From RGIG9115 sp045603225 (GTDB taxonomy: Bacteria; Bacillota; Clostridia; UBA1381): 64,000 nt of DNA. A program made the translations under genes and the position numbers. The number at the start of each line of letters is the position of its first letter. The first letter of the stretch is position 1. Positions 37,401 through 46,900 of the stretch are shown in pieces. The stretch lies in NCBI GenBank assembly GCA_045603225.1, contig JAZULT010000080.1, forward strand, positions 1-64,000, written 5' to 3'. The notes under the pieces are model-generated. The model did not search any database. It had not been told where the DNA came from and worked only from the letters and a program-made list of their open reading frames with translations.

Positions 37401-39604
37401 ACATTTTCTACAACACTTGCAGGAAGAACGTCTGCAGGATTTGTTTCTTTAAAGAGACCATAAGTATTTTCGGCAAGAACACGATAACGTGCATTATCCG
37501 AAGTTTCAAACGTTTCAAGAAGCAGGAAGTCGTGTCCGTCTACATTGAACATATAATCCTCATTTGAATAATCTGCATTTGAGAGTGTAAAACTACCGAG
37601 GTCTCTGCGGGTTGAAGTCTGACCTGCAACAGTTACAGCGGGCGCTTCATACCATGTTCCGTCTTTCAGGCAAACTCTTACCTTATAAAGGTAATCCGGT
37701 GATTTTCTGTCATTATATTTTGCTGTATTGTAAAATTCGCCTTGTACAGGAGCCGGTGTCTTATATGAACTGTCTGTTCCTACAAGGGCATAGCTTACAG
37801 GTGATGTTGCTGACTGATACCATTCATAAGCAACAATATCCTCATCAGTTACAGCAGTTTCACCTACTGAATCGTACTTGTAGTACAGTGTATTACCTTC
37901 TGTGAACAAACCTCTGATTTCAAGGTTTTCAATCGCTCCGTTATATTCGCTGTCTACAAGACCTGTAATAAGTACTGCATCAGATGCAATTTCACTGCCG
38001 TTCGGTGCAACTGCAACAGCTCTGAGGCTCTTTCCGTTATCATCAACTGAAAGTGTATAGTTTGTGCCGAATCCAACAGTTTCATATGTGTCGCCTGCAG
38101 TAAGCTCCCATCTGTAAAGAACCTTAGAAGCAGCTGTTTCGTTACCGCTTACAGAAGCAGTTACTGTATACTCACCGCCAATTTCCATATTACCGCTGAT
38201 TGCAACATTTGTAATCTGAACAGAATCATCAAAGTAAATTGAAAGCTCTTCTTCGCTGTATCCTGCCGCAAGAAGTTCTGCTCTTGTATAATTTTTCTTC
38301 AACAAGCTGATAACTTCAGCACCTGCTTTTGAAAGGTCAACAGGCTCTTCGATAAAGAAGTCCTTATCAAGATAGAACAGCGGTCTTGAATATGCACCGC
38401 CCATAAACCTTTCGCCTACAGTACCGCTTGTGAGAATTGTGTACATTTTAAACGGGTTACCGGTGTTAGCTGCAGAGTTTCTGAGAAGCCAATTGCCGGC
38501 AGTCTCAGTTCCGTGCACGTATGCAGTCTTACCTACTATATCACAATATTCATCCATTTCTTCCCAAGAAAGAAGCCACGCTGATGTAAAGCCTGCATCA
38601 CAAAGACCTCCGAATCCGTGTCTTGAGCCTTCGTAACGGACATTGCTTGCCATGTGCGAAAGAATACTTTCAGGAAGTACTTTCTGAATTCCTTCGTTAA
38701 GAAGTCTTGCACTGTTCGCCCAATCGCAGTTAACATTATTACCGTCATTAAATCCATATGGGCCGTAAAGACTTTCTGTAAGCACTTTAAATCTTGCATT
38801 ATCGGAATTTTCCATTACGTCAAGAAGGATGAATTCATGACCGTCAACGTCAAACTTGTATGCAGGATTTGTTCCGTCAAAGTTCTTAGGACTGCCTTCT
38901 GACGCCCACTTTGACGGTGTCTTCTGCCAGATTACCATTCCCTCAACGCGTACAGGCTTTGATTCATAAGCTGTTCCGTCCTTAAGAGTAATCCTCAGTT
39001 TGTAATAATAGCTTCCGTGTACCCACTCACCTGTATTTGCCTGAATATAAGGTGTCTCATATGTGCTTTCATTTCCGACAACCTTGTATTCACCATCATC
39101 CGTTTCCTTGAGCCATTCATATGAAGCAATGTCGTCTTCAGAAATTACAGATTCGTCATATGCACTGTAGAGAATGTTACCTTCTTCAAGAATACCCTTA
39201 GCATAAACATAATAGTTTTCCGTATACCACACTGCATTTGCAACTGAGTTCTGATTTTCATCCCATACAAATGCCTTAATTGTCTGTCCTGCCGTTCCCG
39301 GAAGTCCTGTAAACGAATACGTAACCGTTGCAGGAACAGTTCCCGGTGTTTCGTAATCAACAGCAAGAAGCTGACCGCCATCGCTGTATACTGCCACCGC
39401 ACCGCTGATTGCTTTATCGGTTGTACCTGATATTTCAAGAGAACCTGAAATACTTGTAAGTGATGATGCACTCTGCACAAGCTGTCCGTCTGAGTTGTAC
39501 GCCTTAAGTACAGCTGTCAACGCATCCTCTGCGTTAGCATGAGGCATTACCATCATTGAAAAGAGCATTGCCAATGCTAACAGAAAAGAAATTCTTTTCT
39601 TCAT
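34481..39604 (-). CDS. Giant secreted protein with four DUF6273-like modules and Ig-like linkers
   Basis: 1707 residues with a signal peptide ending near HANA. After an N-terminal beta domain (WDENQNS motif, as in the 29144 protein) come four repeats of an Ig-like pair plus a DUF6273-like module, at about 246-418, 683-838, 1096-1253 and 1506-1685. Each module runs from F(D/N)VDGHxF(I/L/V)LL to RPxF(Y/H)xxxDFF. No glycosidase or SLH domain is present. Related modules occur in the 29144 and 48043 proteins of the same operon. The function of the module is unknown; surface binding or structural roles are inferred from export and repetition. AAAAGGAG precedes the start. The gaps on both sides contain hairpins. 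Confidence 0.75.
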   Translation of the reverse strand: MKKRISFLLALAMLFSMMVMPHANAEDALTAVLKAYNSDGQLVQSASSLTSISGSLEISGTTDKAISGAVAVYSDGGQLLAVDYETPGTVPATVTYSFTGLPGTAGQTIKAFVWDENQNSVANAVWYTENYYVYAKGILEEGNILYSAYDESVISEDDIASYEWLKETDDGEYKVVGNESTYETPYIQANTGEWVHGSYYYKLRITLKDGTAYESKPVRVEGMVIWQKTPSKWASEGSPKNFDGTNPAYKFDVDGHEFILLDVMENSDNARFKVLTESLYGPYGFNDGNNVNCDWANSARLLNEGIQKVLPESILSHMASNVRYEGSRHGFGGLCDAGFTSAWLLSWEEMDEYCDIVGKTAYVHGTETAGNWLLRNSAANTGNPFKMYTILTSGTVGERFMGGAYSRPLFYLDKDFFIEEPVDLSKAGAEVISLLKKNYTRAELLAAGYSEEELSIYFDDSVQITNVAISGNMEIGGEYTVTASVSGNETAASKVLYRWELTAGDTYETVGFGTNYTLSVDDNGKSLRAVAVAPNGSEIASDAVLITGLVDSEYNGAIENLEIRGLFTEGNTLYYKYDSVGETAVTDEDIVAYEWYQSATSPVSYALVGTDSSYKTPAPVQGEFYNTAKYNDRKSPDYLYKVRVCLKDGTWYEAPAVTVAGQTSTRRDLGSFTLSNADYSNEDYMFNVDGHDFLLLETFETSDNARYRVLAENTYGLFKETNPADVLPASVVENVADNVRYAASRDEWEGIKYDVTGTFAKISSTEMEQYKDIVGILAKKYGTDTLVQWELRDVSGRQGCNGWNVFGIKTDGTLIETENGNSEYRPMFHVNKDFFKNVVIDLSKTGINVINHIKETCTRDELLAAGYSEEILSIYFDDSVQITSVEIVGDQAMDAELAPDITADGTEAAIAAVKYRWENADAADGAYTVVGRDNLYKLSLDDHGKYLRVVAIAPNGATVTSAPVLINIVDETYTGKIETLEIRGVFSEGNYLRFGYDVVDGTTVSDEDIIAYRWYQSTTAEGTYELCGTEAKFDTTQPTSNDSYTTPSFFYKLQICLKDGTWYESSPIQIQGRNAWGPKFPSNEWTPVNIRRSNPEYMFNVDGHDFVLLDVIENADTARFLVAAEDTYGKYASYEALYTALETQFPAGIINHMDKEAHFPTFMNDYGVIFDLGHIPVAVPSTKDMDKYSEILGWEVYSHGTTTPIGQMLRNNSRFRDNAGFVYGLSNVGVPTQGGLNMAELRPMFYLSSDFFKNVPIDIENAGGAVKDILRSQYTRDELIANYGDEKLKLFYDEGAVVIDGVYLDGTPMLGSVLTADCDYSVSIESAAKYITYKWQVSDTADGVFETIATGLSYEPTLDYDGMYLRVTATGPDGNSAVSDAVLMNLIDESFTGTVSNQHIKGILSSGHMLHLAYDSDTVTDEDILLYKWYKSKSADGTFELYSTDKSPKTEAAEGVDKRYYKLVFTLKNGVEYETPVVEVAKTVRERANATNQQWVPTNPVVTDSEYKFLVDDQEFILLDSFETSDTSRYLVMAENTYGVVNYGAFSDNLSAISAKIDADITPLLPETVRNHIDYNAYWRGCENAWGGYHNAGYAGVMLPSASEMQKYSSIIGLQAFNYKTAQDKNAVPVSYATRQNACYEGDGRWIWRLIASADESGNYTFTPVTGHLDNVEIRPIFYVDKDFFEEESVIYEDFFGDAALEMIGNK
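34548..38866 (-). repeat. DUF6273-like protein modules in the 34481 gene (four copies)
   Basis: Copies at about 38350-38866, 37090-37555, 35845-36315 and 34548-35087, at roughly even spacing with Ig-like domains between. The opening and closing motifs are nearly the same in all four, whereas the middles differ, which points to old tandem duplication. Confidence 0.75.
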
Positions 39605-39639
39605 TTTATTACATCTCCTTTTAAAATTTATTTACAAAT

Positions 39640-39675
39640 CCGAAGCTGTGAATTGCCCGAACCTCACAGCTCCGG
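39640..39675 (-). promoter_or_regulatory. Intergenic hairpin between the 39689 and 34481 genes
   Basis: AGCTGTGA (39644-39651) pairs with TCACAGCT (39664-39671), extended by CCG/CGG outside. No U-run follows on the minus strand. It is another hairpin in a long gap of operon B. Confidence 0.5.
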
Positions 39676-39688
39676 TACTTGCCAAGAA

Positions 39689-42600
39689 TTAATCAATTAT
39701 GATAGCCTTCAGAAGCTGAGCATACTGTGTACGCACAAACACCTTTGCATCAGGATTATTTGTATATACTGCTTCTGCAAGACTGTCCGCTTCAAGCTTT
39801 TCTACAGTTCCGTTTTCCGTATCATATCTGTAAAGCATTACATTCGATTCAGATACATCGTATGTTCTGTCGCCACGGACAACTTCACCGTTTTCGTATT
39901 TAATTTGTTTTGCGAAATTAACGTAATTACCACTCAGGTGCGTAAACACTCCGAACGCATATGAATACATCGCCGCACCCGACCAGCTCAGGTTACCTTC
40001 AGCAACATACTGACTGCCGATTTCACCTTCTGAATTTGCGATAGTTATAATCATTTTTACGTAATTTCCTGACATATTGTAAAGTAAGAAATCTCCGACC
40101 TTGGTATTGTCAAATATATTTCTTCTCTGCTCGGTATAAAGCACCTTTTCGCTGTCAGTGTTAAAGTCATAACCGTGTATAGCTTTAAGAACACTGCCGT
40201 CCACGTCAACCATCTCACCGATAGAGGTTACAAGGAACAAGTTATTACCATTAATTTTTTCCGATCCAGAACTTTGAGTAATAAGTATCGCTTTTACCAG
40301 GTCACCTTGCTGGAAGTCAGTATCGTATGCATAAACTCCGTACCATGGCGATTCATTCGCCAGACCTGCCTTGCCGTAAACAGTCATTTCTTCCTCATCA
40401 GGAAGTCCTGTTACGTCATCGGTCGGCACATGGAATATAACAATACTGTCGTCTATACGCATTGCGTTTTCACCGCTTGTATTCGAACTGGGATACTGAT
40501 TTCTGTGCTCTACAAAACGTGAAAGTGATGACATATACAGTCTTTGCCCAGCATAAGCATTTCTGTTAACAGAAAGTGCCGAATCATCCTCTGACGGATT
40601 TGTGACAAGTGTATCGATATAGAATATCTTTCCGCTTGAATCCTGCTTGTATTTTATAAGCTGAGGCTGAACCTCGTCTGTATATTCCCCATTGAAGTCA
40701 TACTTAAGTGCATTGACTACCTGACTGCCGCTCTTTTTAAGTCCGTCTACGGTAATCTCGTCAATAAGCTGAGTATGAACAACTATTGCACCCTTGTCAT
40801 CCATATATCTGAATATAATATTTTCGTCAGAATCAAGGAATGCTTTAATCAGATAGGCATATCTTACAGCATCACTGCTTCCGTACTGTATATATGCTGC
40901 TCTGCCCTTATAGTCAAGATATACATTTGCACTGAATCCTATTTTTGTTTTATCAACATTGCAGACATTCACATATTCTACATCTTTTCCGTCAAGCTTA
41001 AAGAGCTTCTCACCTGTTGTAAAACCGCTGAGTTTTCCGCTTACGGATTCTCTTGAAACAATAATATTTATTGTACTCTTATCGGCCGATTCGCCTACAG
41101 AAAGGATGTTGTTCGCTGTAATTGAATCAACACTCATCTGTGCACCCATTTCACTCTTAACTGTTATACTATCATAATCATCAAGATTAAATGTCTTGGA
41201 AACACCGTTCGCCTGTGCATAAATCTTATTATCCATAGCAGATGCACCGGTTGCAATGTATGTTTCATAGTCATTTATGATTACAACCTTATACTCCTTA
41301 CCGTTTGCAGCAATAAGACGTATATTTCCGCTTTCGATATCGAAAAGGTCTTTATCATATGAATTTATAACAGCTCCGTTATAGATTACAGTTGCCTCAG
41401 ATGGAATTACCGCTGTTTTTGTAACGCCTGTTGCTGAGTAATACTTAAGGTTTCTTCCGTCATAGCTTTCGTACTGCTCATCTTCTATTACTATTTCATT
41501 ATTGTTTTTGGACTCAAAGCTCACAGCTCTGCGGCTTCCGTCTTTGTCCTCAACATAATACACTATAACGTTGTATCCGAGCCAGTCATTCATATACGCA
41601 AGCTCTGCATCAACCGAATACGGAACAGAATCAACGTATATCGTATCAGGAATTACAGGAAGATTTGAATTAAATACCGTTACATTATTTCCGTTTACAA
41701 TTCCCTTTGCAACTTCGATATCATGGAATACTTCTATAAACATTCCGCCTTTTGCAATATTTATGTTTTCTCCCGATGTGGTCATATCAATTTCGATAAC
41801 CTCTGCTTCAAGGGCATTATCGAAGACTGTGAAGATATCGTTTTTAATAACTGAATCTCCTGATGATTTTGAAAGATTATCAGTAAGACCAAGATTTGAT
41901 GCAATACTCAGGTAGCTGTTAATATCTGAAGTGTCTTCCATTGTATTGCCGTATCCGAGAACATTTACGACTGCCTGCAGAACCTCTGCAAGAGTGACGT
42001 TACGGTCAGGATAGAAATTATCACCTGCCGGCATAAATCCGAGGTCAACAGCTCCGCTTATATATTTTGCATATTCATGGTCATCACTTACATCAGAAAA
42101 TGTCGATTTCGCTGTAAGATGTTTTACATCAGTATTTGAAAAGCTGAGAATAAGCTTTGCAAATTCGCCTCTTGTTATCTCAGATTCAGGGTATGCTATA
42201 TCCTGAAGAGTAACAATTCCGCATCTTAAAAGTCTTGATACAACACTGTCAGAAACAGTCACAGATGAACCGCCTGAGGCAGAACCCGGATTCTTCATTA
42301 CAGTCAGAACACGGCTTATTATTACTGCCGCCTCTGCGCGTGTTGCGAGACTGTCAGGCATAAATTCATTATTTTCGTTACCTGTTATAACGTCCCTTTG
42401 AGAAAGAAGCTTAACACTGTTATTTGCATAATCAGCAATATCTGCTATATCCTTAAACGACATCTCTTCGCCTGTATCACTGAGTGTAACTCCAACACTC
42501 TTAAGAGCACGTTCTGCAATTGCTGCAACATCCTGACGTTTTATATTATCATTCGGATAGAAGTTTGTTCCATCTCCGAGAATAATACCCGCATTGCTTC

Positions 42601-43966
42601 CTGTTACTACATAGTCATAGTACCAGTCATTTTCACTTACGTCAGCAAAAGCATTTTCTCCGTCAGCTTTAATGTTAAGTGCATTTACAATCATTTTCGT
42701 AAACTCTGCACGTGTAACATTTCCTGTCGGATAGAACTTGTTATCGCCTGCTCCGCTTACTATTCCCTGTTTGTAAAGGCTGTTTATGTAATCCTTTGCC
42801 CATGGTACTTCGTCAAGGTCTGTAAGTTCTTCCGGCTCTGCAGAAGTTTCCGGTTTTTCAGCCGGTTTGGTTACTCCTGACACAACAATACCGCTTCCGC
42901 CCTTACTTGACGACGAACCGCCTGAAGATGAGCTTCCGCTCTTATCCTCATGCTTTTTTGAAAGACTGTTAATACTGTCTATCATATCATCGAAGCTTCC
43001 TGGTGTTTTTGCAACGACATCTTTTGCAACTGCATTTTTATCAGACTTATTGTATGCGTCTGAATCAAAACCTTCGTCTGTAAGATATGATTTTAAATCC
43101 TTTATCAAATCGAGAACATGACCGTAACCGAGTTCATTATTATGATAAACATATCCGGCTAAAATTTCATTTTGTATGCCTTTCTGAAGTTCTTCAGAGC
43201 TGTTGTAATTATTTCCGGAAATAATATCATTTAAAAATTTTATTCCCTCTTCATCAATATCCTTAATAAGACTTGTAAACTTGCTGTCTGCATTTACATA
43301 GCTTGCGTAATTAACGCCGTCAGCTGAAATCATTTCAGCTTTACCGCCCTCTATTGCCGCAAGAAGGATAGCCTTTCTTATAAGCTCACCGACATTCGCA
43401 TCTGTTGCAAACACATCGTCTTTATCCATGAGTCTTACAAGCTTTTTAGCTGCAAGGGTTTTATCAGTAACCTTTTCATAAAGGTCAAATCCGTAAAGTG
43501 AGAAGGTTTCAACCACTTCATCAATTATAGTTGAAAGACCTGATGATGTTTCACTGAGAGCATTTACTCTGCTTAGAATATCTTCTTTTTCCGATTCGGA
43601 ATGGACAGCGAGCATATTCTCTTCCCTGTATCCGTCTGCGGTGAGAAGCAATTTGTAATGAGGTGCAAGAGATGAATCGACATTTTCGCTGTTAATTACA
43701 AAATCAAGCGTAAGACCGTGACTGTACTTTCCAACCCAGTCAAACTGTAAAACATCTCTGACATCACCGGTTAATAAAATATCATTCTCGTCTTTTCCGG
43801 GACTGAATACCATTACTGACAATCTTTCACCCACAAAGGAGTCGTCAAGGCTTATTTCAAGCTTGATTTTATCATCTCCGGTAACACTGCCGGCAATTTC
43901 TGCAAATGCAGTGAAAGGTGCGGAAAGCATTGCCGCTGACAATAATGCTGATATTAATTTTTTCAT
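39689..43966 (-). CDS. Large SLH protein fusing the two halves seen as separate genes in operon A
   Basis: 1425 residues with a signal peptide (about 1-22). Order: Ig-like domain, helical region (to about 330), Gly/Ser linker, three SLH repeats (about 382-552), a second GGSS linker, two degenerate SLH-like repeats and a long beta-rich C-terminal region. Residues 1-555 match the layout of the 23498-25138 protein, and ~560-1425 match the 21035-23479 protein. Central SLH repeats should fix it to the wall with both ends exposed. No enzymatic motif is visible. The conserved pairing in both operons suggests a core surface component. AAAGGAG precedes the start and the gap to the upstream gene is 17 bp. 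Confidence 0.8.
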   Translation of the reverse strand: MKKLISALLSAAMLSAPFTAFAEIAGSVTGDDKIKLEISLDDSFVGERLSVMVFSPGKDENDILLTGDVRDVLQFDWVGKYSHGLTLDFVINSENVDSSLAPHYKLLLTADGYREENMLAVHSESEKEDILSRVNALSETSSGLSTIIDEVVETFSLYGFDLYEKVTDKTLAAKKLVRLMDKDDVFATDANVGELIRKAILLAAIEGGKAEMISADGVNYASYVNADSKFTSLIKDIDEEGIKFLNDIISGNNYNSSEELQKGIQNEILAGYVYHNNELGYGHVLDLIKDLKSYLTDEGFDSDAYNKSDKNAVAKDVVAKTPGSFDDMIDSINSLSKKHEDKSGSSSSGGSSSSKGGSGIVVSGVTKPAEKPETSAEPEELTDLDEVPWAKDYINSLYKQGIVSGAGDNKFYPTGNVTRAEFTKMIVNALNIKADGENAFADVSENDWYYDYVVTGSNAGIILGDGTNFYPNDNIKRQDVAAIAERALKSVGVTLSDTGEEMSFKDIADIADYANNSVKLLSQRDVITGNENNEFMPDSLATRAEAAVIISRVLTVMKNPGSASGGSSVTVSDSVVSRLLRCGIVTLQDIAYPESEITRGEFAKLILSFSNTDVKHLTAKSTFSDVSDDHEYAKYISGAVDLGFMPAGDNFYPDRNVTLAEVLQAVVNVLGYGNTMEDTSDINSYLSIASNLGLTDNLSKSSGDSVIKNDIFTVFDNALEAEVIEIDMTTSGENINIAKGGMFIEVFHDIEVAKGIVNGNNVTVFNSNLPVIPDTIYVDSVPYSVDAELAYMNDWLGYNVIVYYVEDKDGSRRAVSFESKNNNEIVIEDEQYESYDGRNLKYYSATGVTKTAVIPSEATVIYNGAVINSYDKDLFDIESGNIRLIAANGKEYKVVIINDYETYIATGASAMDNKIYAQANGVSKTFNLDDYDSITVKSEMGAQMSVDSITANNILSVGESADKSTINIIVSRESVSGKLSGFTTGEKLFKLDGKDVEYVNVCNVDKTKIGFSANVYLDYKGRAAYIQYGSSDAVRYAYLIKAFLDSDENIIFRYMDDKGAIVVHTQLIDEITVDGLKKSGSQVVNALKYDFNGEYTDEVQPQLIKYKQDSSGKIFYIDTLVTNPSEDDSALSVNRNAYAGQRLYMSSLSRFVEHRNQYPSSNTSGENAMRIDDSIVIFHVPTDDVTGLPDEEEMTVYGKAGLANESPWYGVYAYDTDFQQGDLVKAILITQSSGSEKINGNNLFLVTSIGEMVDVDGSVLKAIHGYDFNTDSEKVLYTEQRRNIFDNTKVGDFLLYNMSGNYVKMIITIANSEGEIGSQYVAEGNLSWSGAAMYSYAFGVFTHLSGNYVNFAKQIKYENGEVVRGDRTYDVSESNVMLYRYDTENGTVEKLEADSLAEAVYTNNPDAKVFVRTQYAQLLKAIIID

Positions 43967-43983
43967 GTTTCCAACTCCTTTCG

Positions 43984-46900
43984 TTAGTTCAGGGAGCGGC
44001 TGAAGATTGCAACCGCTTCCGCTCTTGTAATATTCATTTTAGGATTGAGTCTGCCGCTTTCATCGCCCTCAAATACACTGTTTGTGCAAAGGTTTTCGAA
44101 AGCTTCAACTGCCCACGGGCTTATGCTGTCAGAATCCGCAAAGCTGTCAATATTGACGCTCTGACCTATTCCGCCTCCTGGTACATACCATCTGTCGATA
44201 ATTGCTGCCGCTTCCTCACGTGTAATCGGCTTTTCAGGTGCGAATGTATTTTCGCCAAGCTCTGACGGGAGATATCCTGCTTTTTCAGCAGCTGTAATTG
44301 CACCGTAGTACCATTTACTGCTGTCAACATCTCCATAAACGGTTTCTGCTCCCGATGCATCTTTTGATATGTTTATAAGCATCTGTACAAATTGTGCTCT
44401 TGTTACCATATCGTCAGGTGCAAATTCCGTAGCACTCATACCTTTTACGTATCCTGTTTTGCTGAATTCACTTATAATACTTTCAGCCCAGTGCCCTTTA
44501 ATATCTTTGAAAGATACTGTATCAGTCTCTGTCACACTTCCGTCAGACGGCTCCATTGTTACAGGAATTATCGGAGTTCCCGGATTATCAAATGTAAGTT
44601 CATCGGTTACAAAAGTGAAATCCCAGAACTTCCACGGCTGTTTTCCGTGTGAAATACCGTCAGCAAACGACAGAACGTCAACACGGGTACCTGTGTTCGA
44701 GTTGTTGAAAAGTGCATCCATACCGAATGTATATCCCTCTGTAAATTTAAGAGGAACGAGAGCTTCTTTCGGAATCTTAGCCATATAACGTGTTATTCCA
44801 TCAGCCTGATTGCGGATAATATTTACCCAATCGGACGGTTTTTCCTGTTCCTTACCACCAACAGAATCTTTCCACGTGTAAACAACGTTCCCTTTCTTTT
44901 CATTAAATGCAAATCCGAATTCAAAATCGTTGTCATCATATAAATTCGTATCAGAAGTACCGTCATTCAAAGTATCAAACGAAAGCTGTATTGAGTCACC
45001 GTTCCAGATATTTGCACTGTCCTGAAGATTTTCATGATACCAGTCATAAACATCAAACAGTACATAAAGGAAATTATCATCCCATTTTGTCATCATTCTG
45101 CCGTAGAGCTGTTTATCAAACCAGTTATTCTTATCGGTCGGGTCAATCGGATATCCGCTTCTGTGTTCCGGATCTGCAGGATATCTTGCAAAAGTCGGAT
45201 ATGCATCTGCCCAGTCTGTAATATCTCCGTTAAATTCCGATGTTGAAAGCTCTTTATCGGTCTTTTTTATAACAGTGAACGAAAGAAGCTCAGTTTTTGT
45301 GTAAACCTCCGTTCCGTTTTCATCAAACACTCTTATTTTAAACGGGTAGAAGTGATAAGGAACAGCTTCCTTTTCGCTGACAGCAAAGCTCAGTTCCTGA
45401 ACAACCCCGCTTTTAAGTGAAACAGGTGAATTTACTGCACCTTCAAGCTTCCAGTTGCAAAGCGGTTCAACAGTAACCTTGCCGCTGAATGTATCCTCAT
45501 CGCGATATGTTACATTAAAGCTGACATTGTTAACATTATCAAACACATCTTCGCTTGCCTGCATTTCTATAAAGAACGAAGGCTCAATAACAAGGTTAGC
45601 ATCACGTTCAACGATTTTTTCACCATTTTCAACGAAAGCAATCTTATACATTCCGTCCATCATGGTATTAAGATTAAACGTTACGGGAGCTGCAACAGTT
45701 TCACCCGGATTCAACGTCAGAACTTCACTTTCTGCTACAACATCGCCATTAGGTGCTATAGCCTGAACAGTTCCTTTCAGAACATCTTCTCTGAAATTGT
45801 ATACAGACACTTCCTTTGTATCAGGCTGCATAAGTTTTACATACCTCTGAGGTTTGAGAAGCTGAACAAGTACGTTATCGTAACGGACAGGCTCAACCTC
45901 TGCCATATACATTGCAGTCTCTGCAAGAAGTCTGCCCATGTTGTCCCATGCTTTTGCTGTTCTTGCTTTCATCGGGTCGTTTCCCGGTGTTTTCATTATG
46001 CTTTCAGCATCCGATGTATAGTCATTTGCATAAACCATAATAGCTTCTGCATATGAAAGTGTACCGTTACCCTTCTTTTCGTCCATGTATGCTCTTGTTT
46101 TATCCATTGCATCTCTTCCGACAGGAGTGTAGTTTGTAAGAGTATTGTCCTCAACTGCCATTATATAAATTGCATTGTAGAGCATACCTGCCCACTGATT
46201 AAGATAAAGCATACCGCAAAGCTGTGCGTCGGTAAGCTCAATTTCTCCGCTTTCACGAAGGTCGATAAGCTCTTTGTTAAGTGCATAATGCTTTTCCATA
46301 TATTCAAAAGCTTTTTCTTCTGAAGGATATTCACCAAGTGATGCAAGCTCTCTTGCATATTCCTTTGTCTTGCGAACAGTTGCAAGAGCCTTATCAAAGC
46401 CTTTGTTTGTAGCGCTGTCCTGGAAAGCATTTCTGTAATCTGTATACGTGTAGATATAATCTTCAATATTCTGTTCAAGCGAGCTTATAAGCCAGTCACG
46501 GCTTACACCTCTTAAGTATGTGATTGTTTCACCGAGCTTAACTCCGCCCGATACAGAAACAGGATTTCCGTAAATATCCACCGCTGAACTACATGGTATA
46601 TCAACCGTAGTTTCAGCACCCTTTGACCAAATTGCACATGTTACAGTTCCGTCACGAAGATAAAGATACGCTTCAATATCCTTGTTTTTAAACGGTATTT
46701 TTCCGGCAAACACTGCACCCCTTGTCTCATCTGTTACAGCACGCAGAGTATATGCCGCAGGCTTCAGAACATTCCAGTATCCCCAGATAACACCGAAGTT
46801 ATCTTCACTGTTGTCAGGGTCGTATGCATGGTTATCGCCTGTTGTATAAAGCGAATTGAACGGGATATCGAAATAATCCGAAACAATTACTGATTTTGCA

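Noticed and set aside
42398..42880. 160-codon plus-strand open frame
   Set aside because: Antisense to the SLH region of the 39689 gene, with no ribosome binding site or domain.
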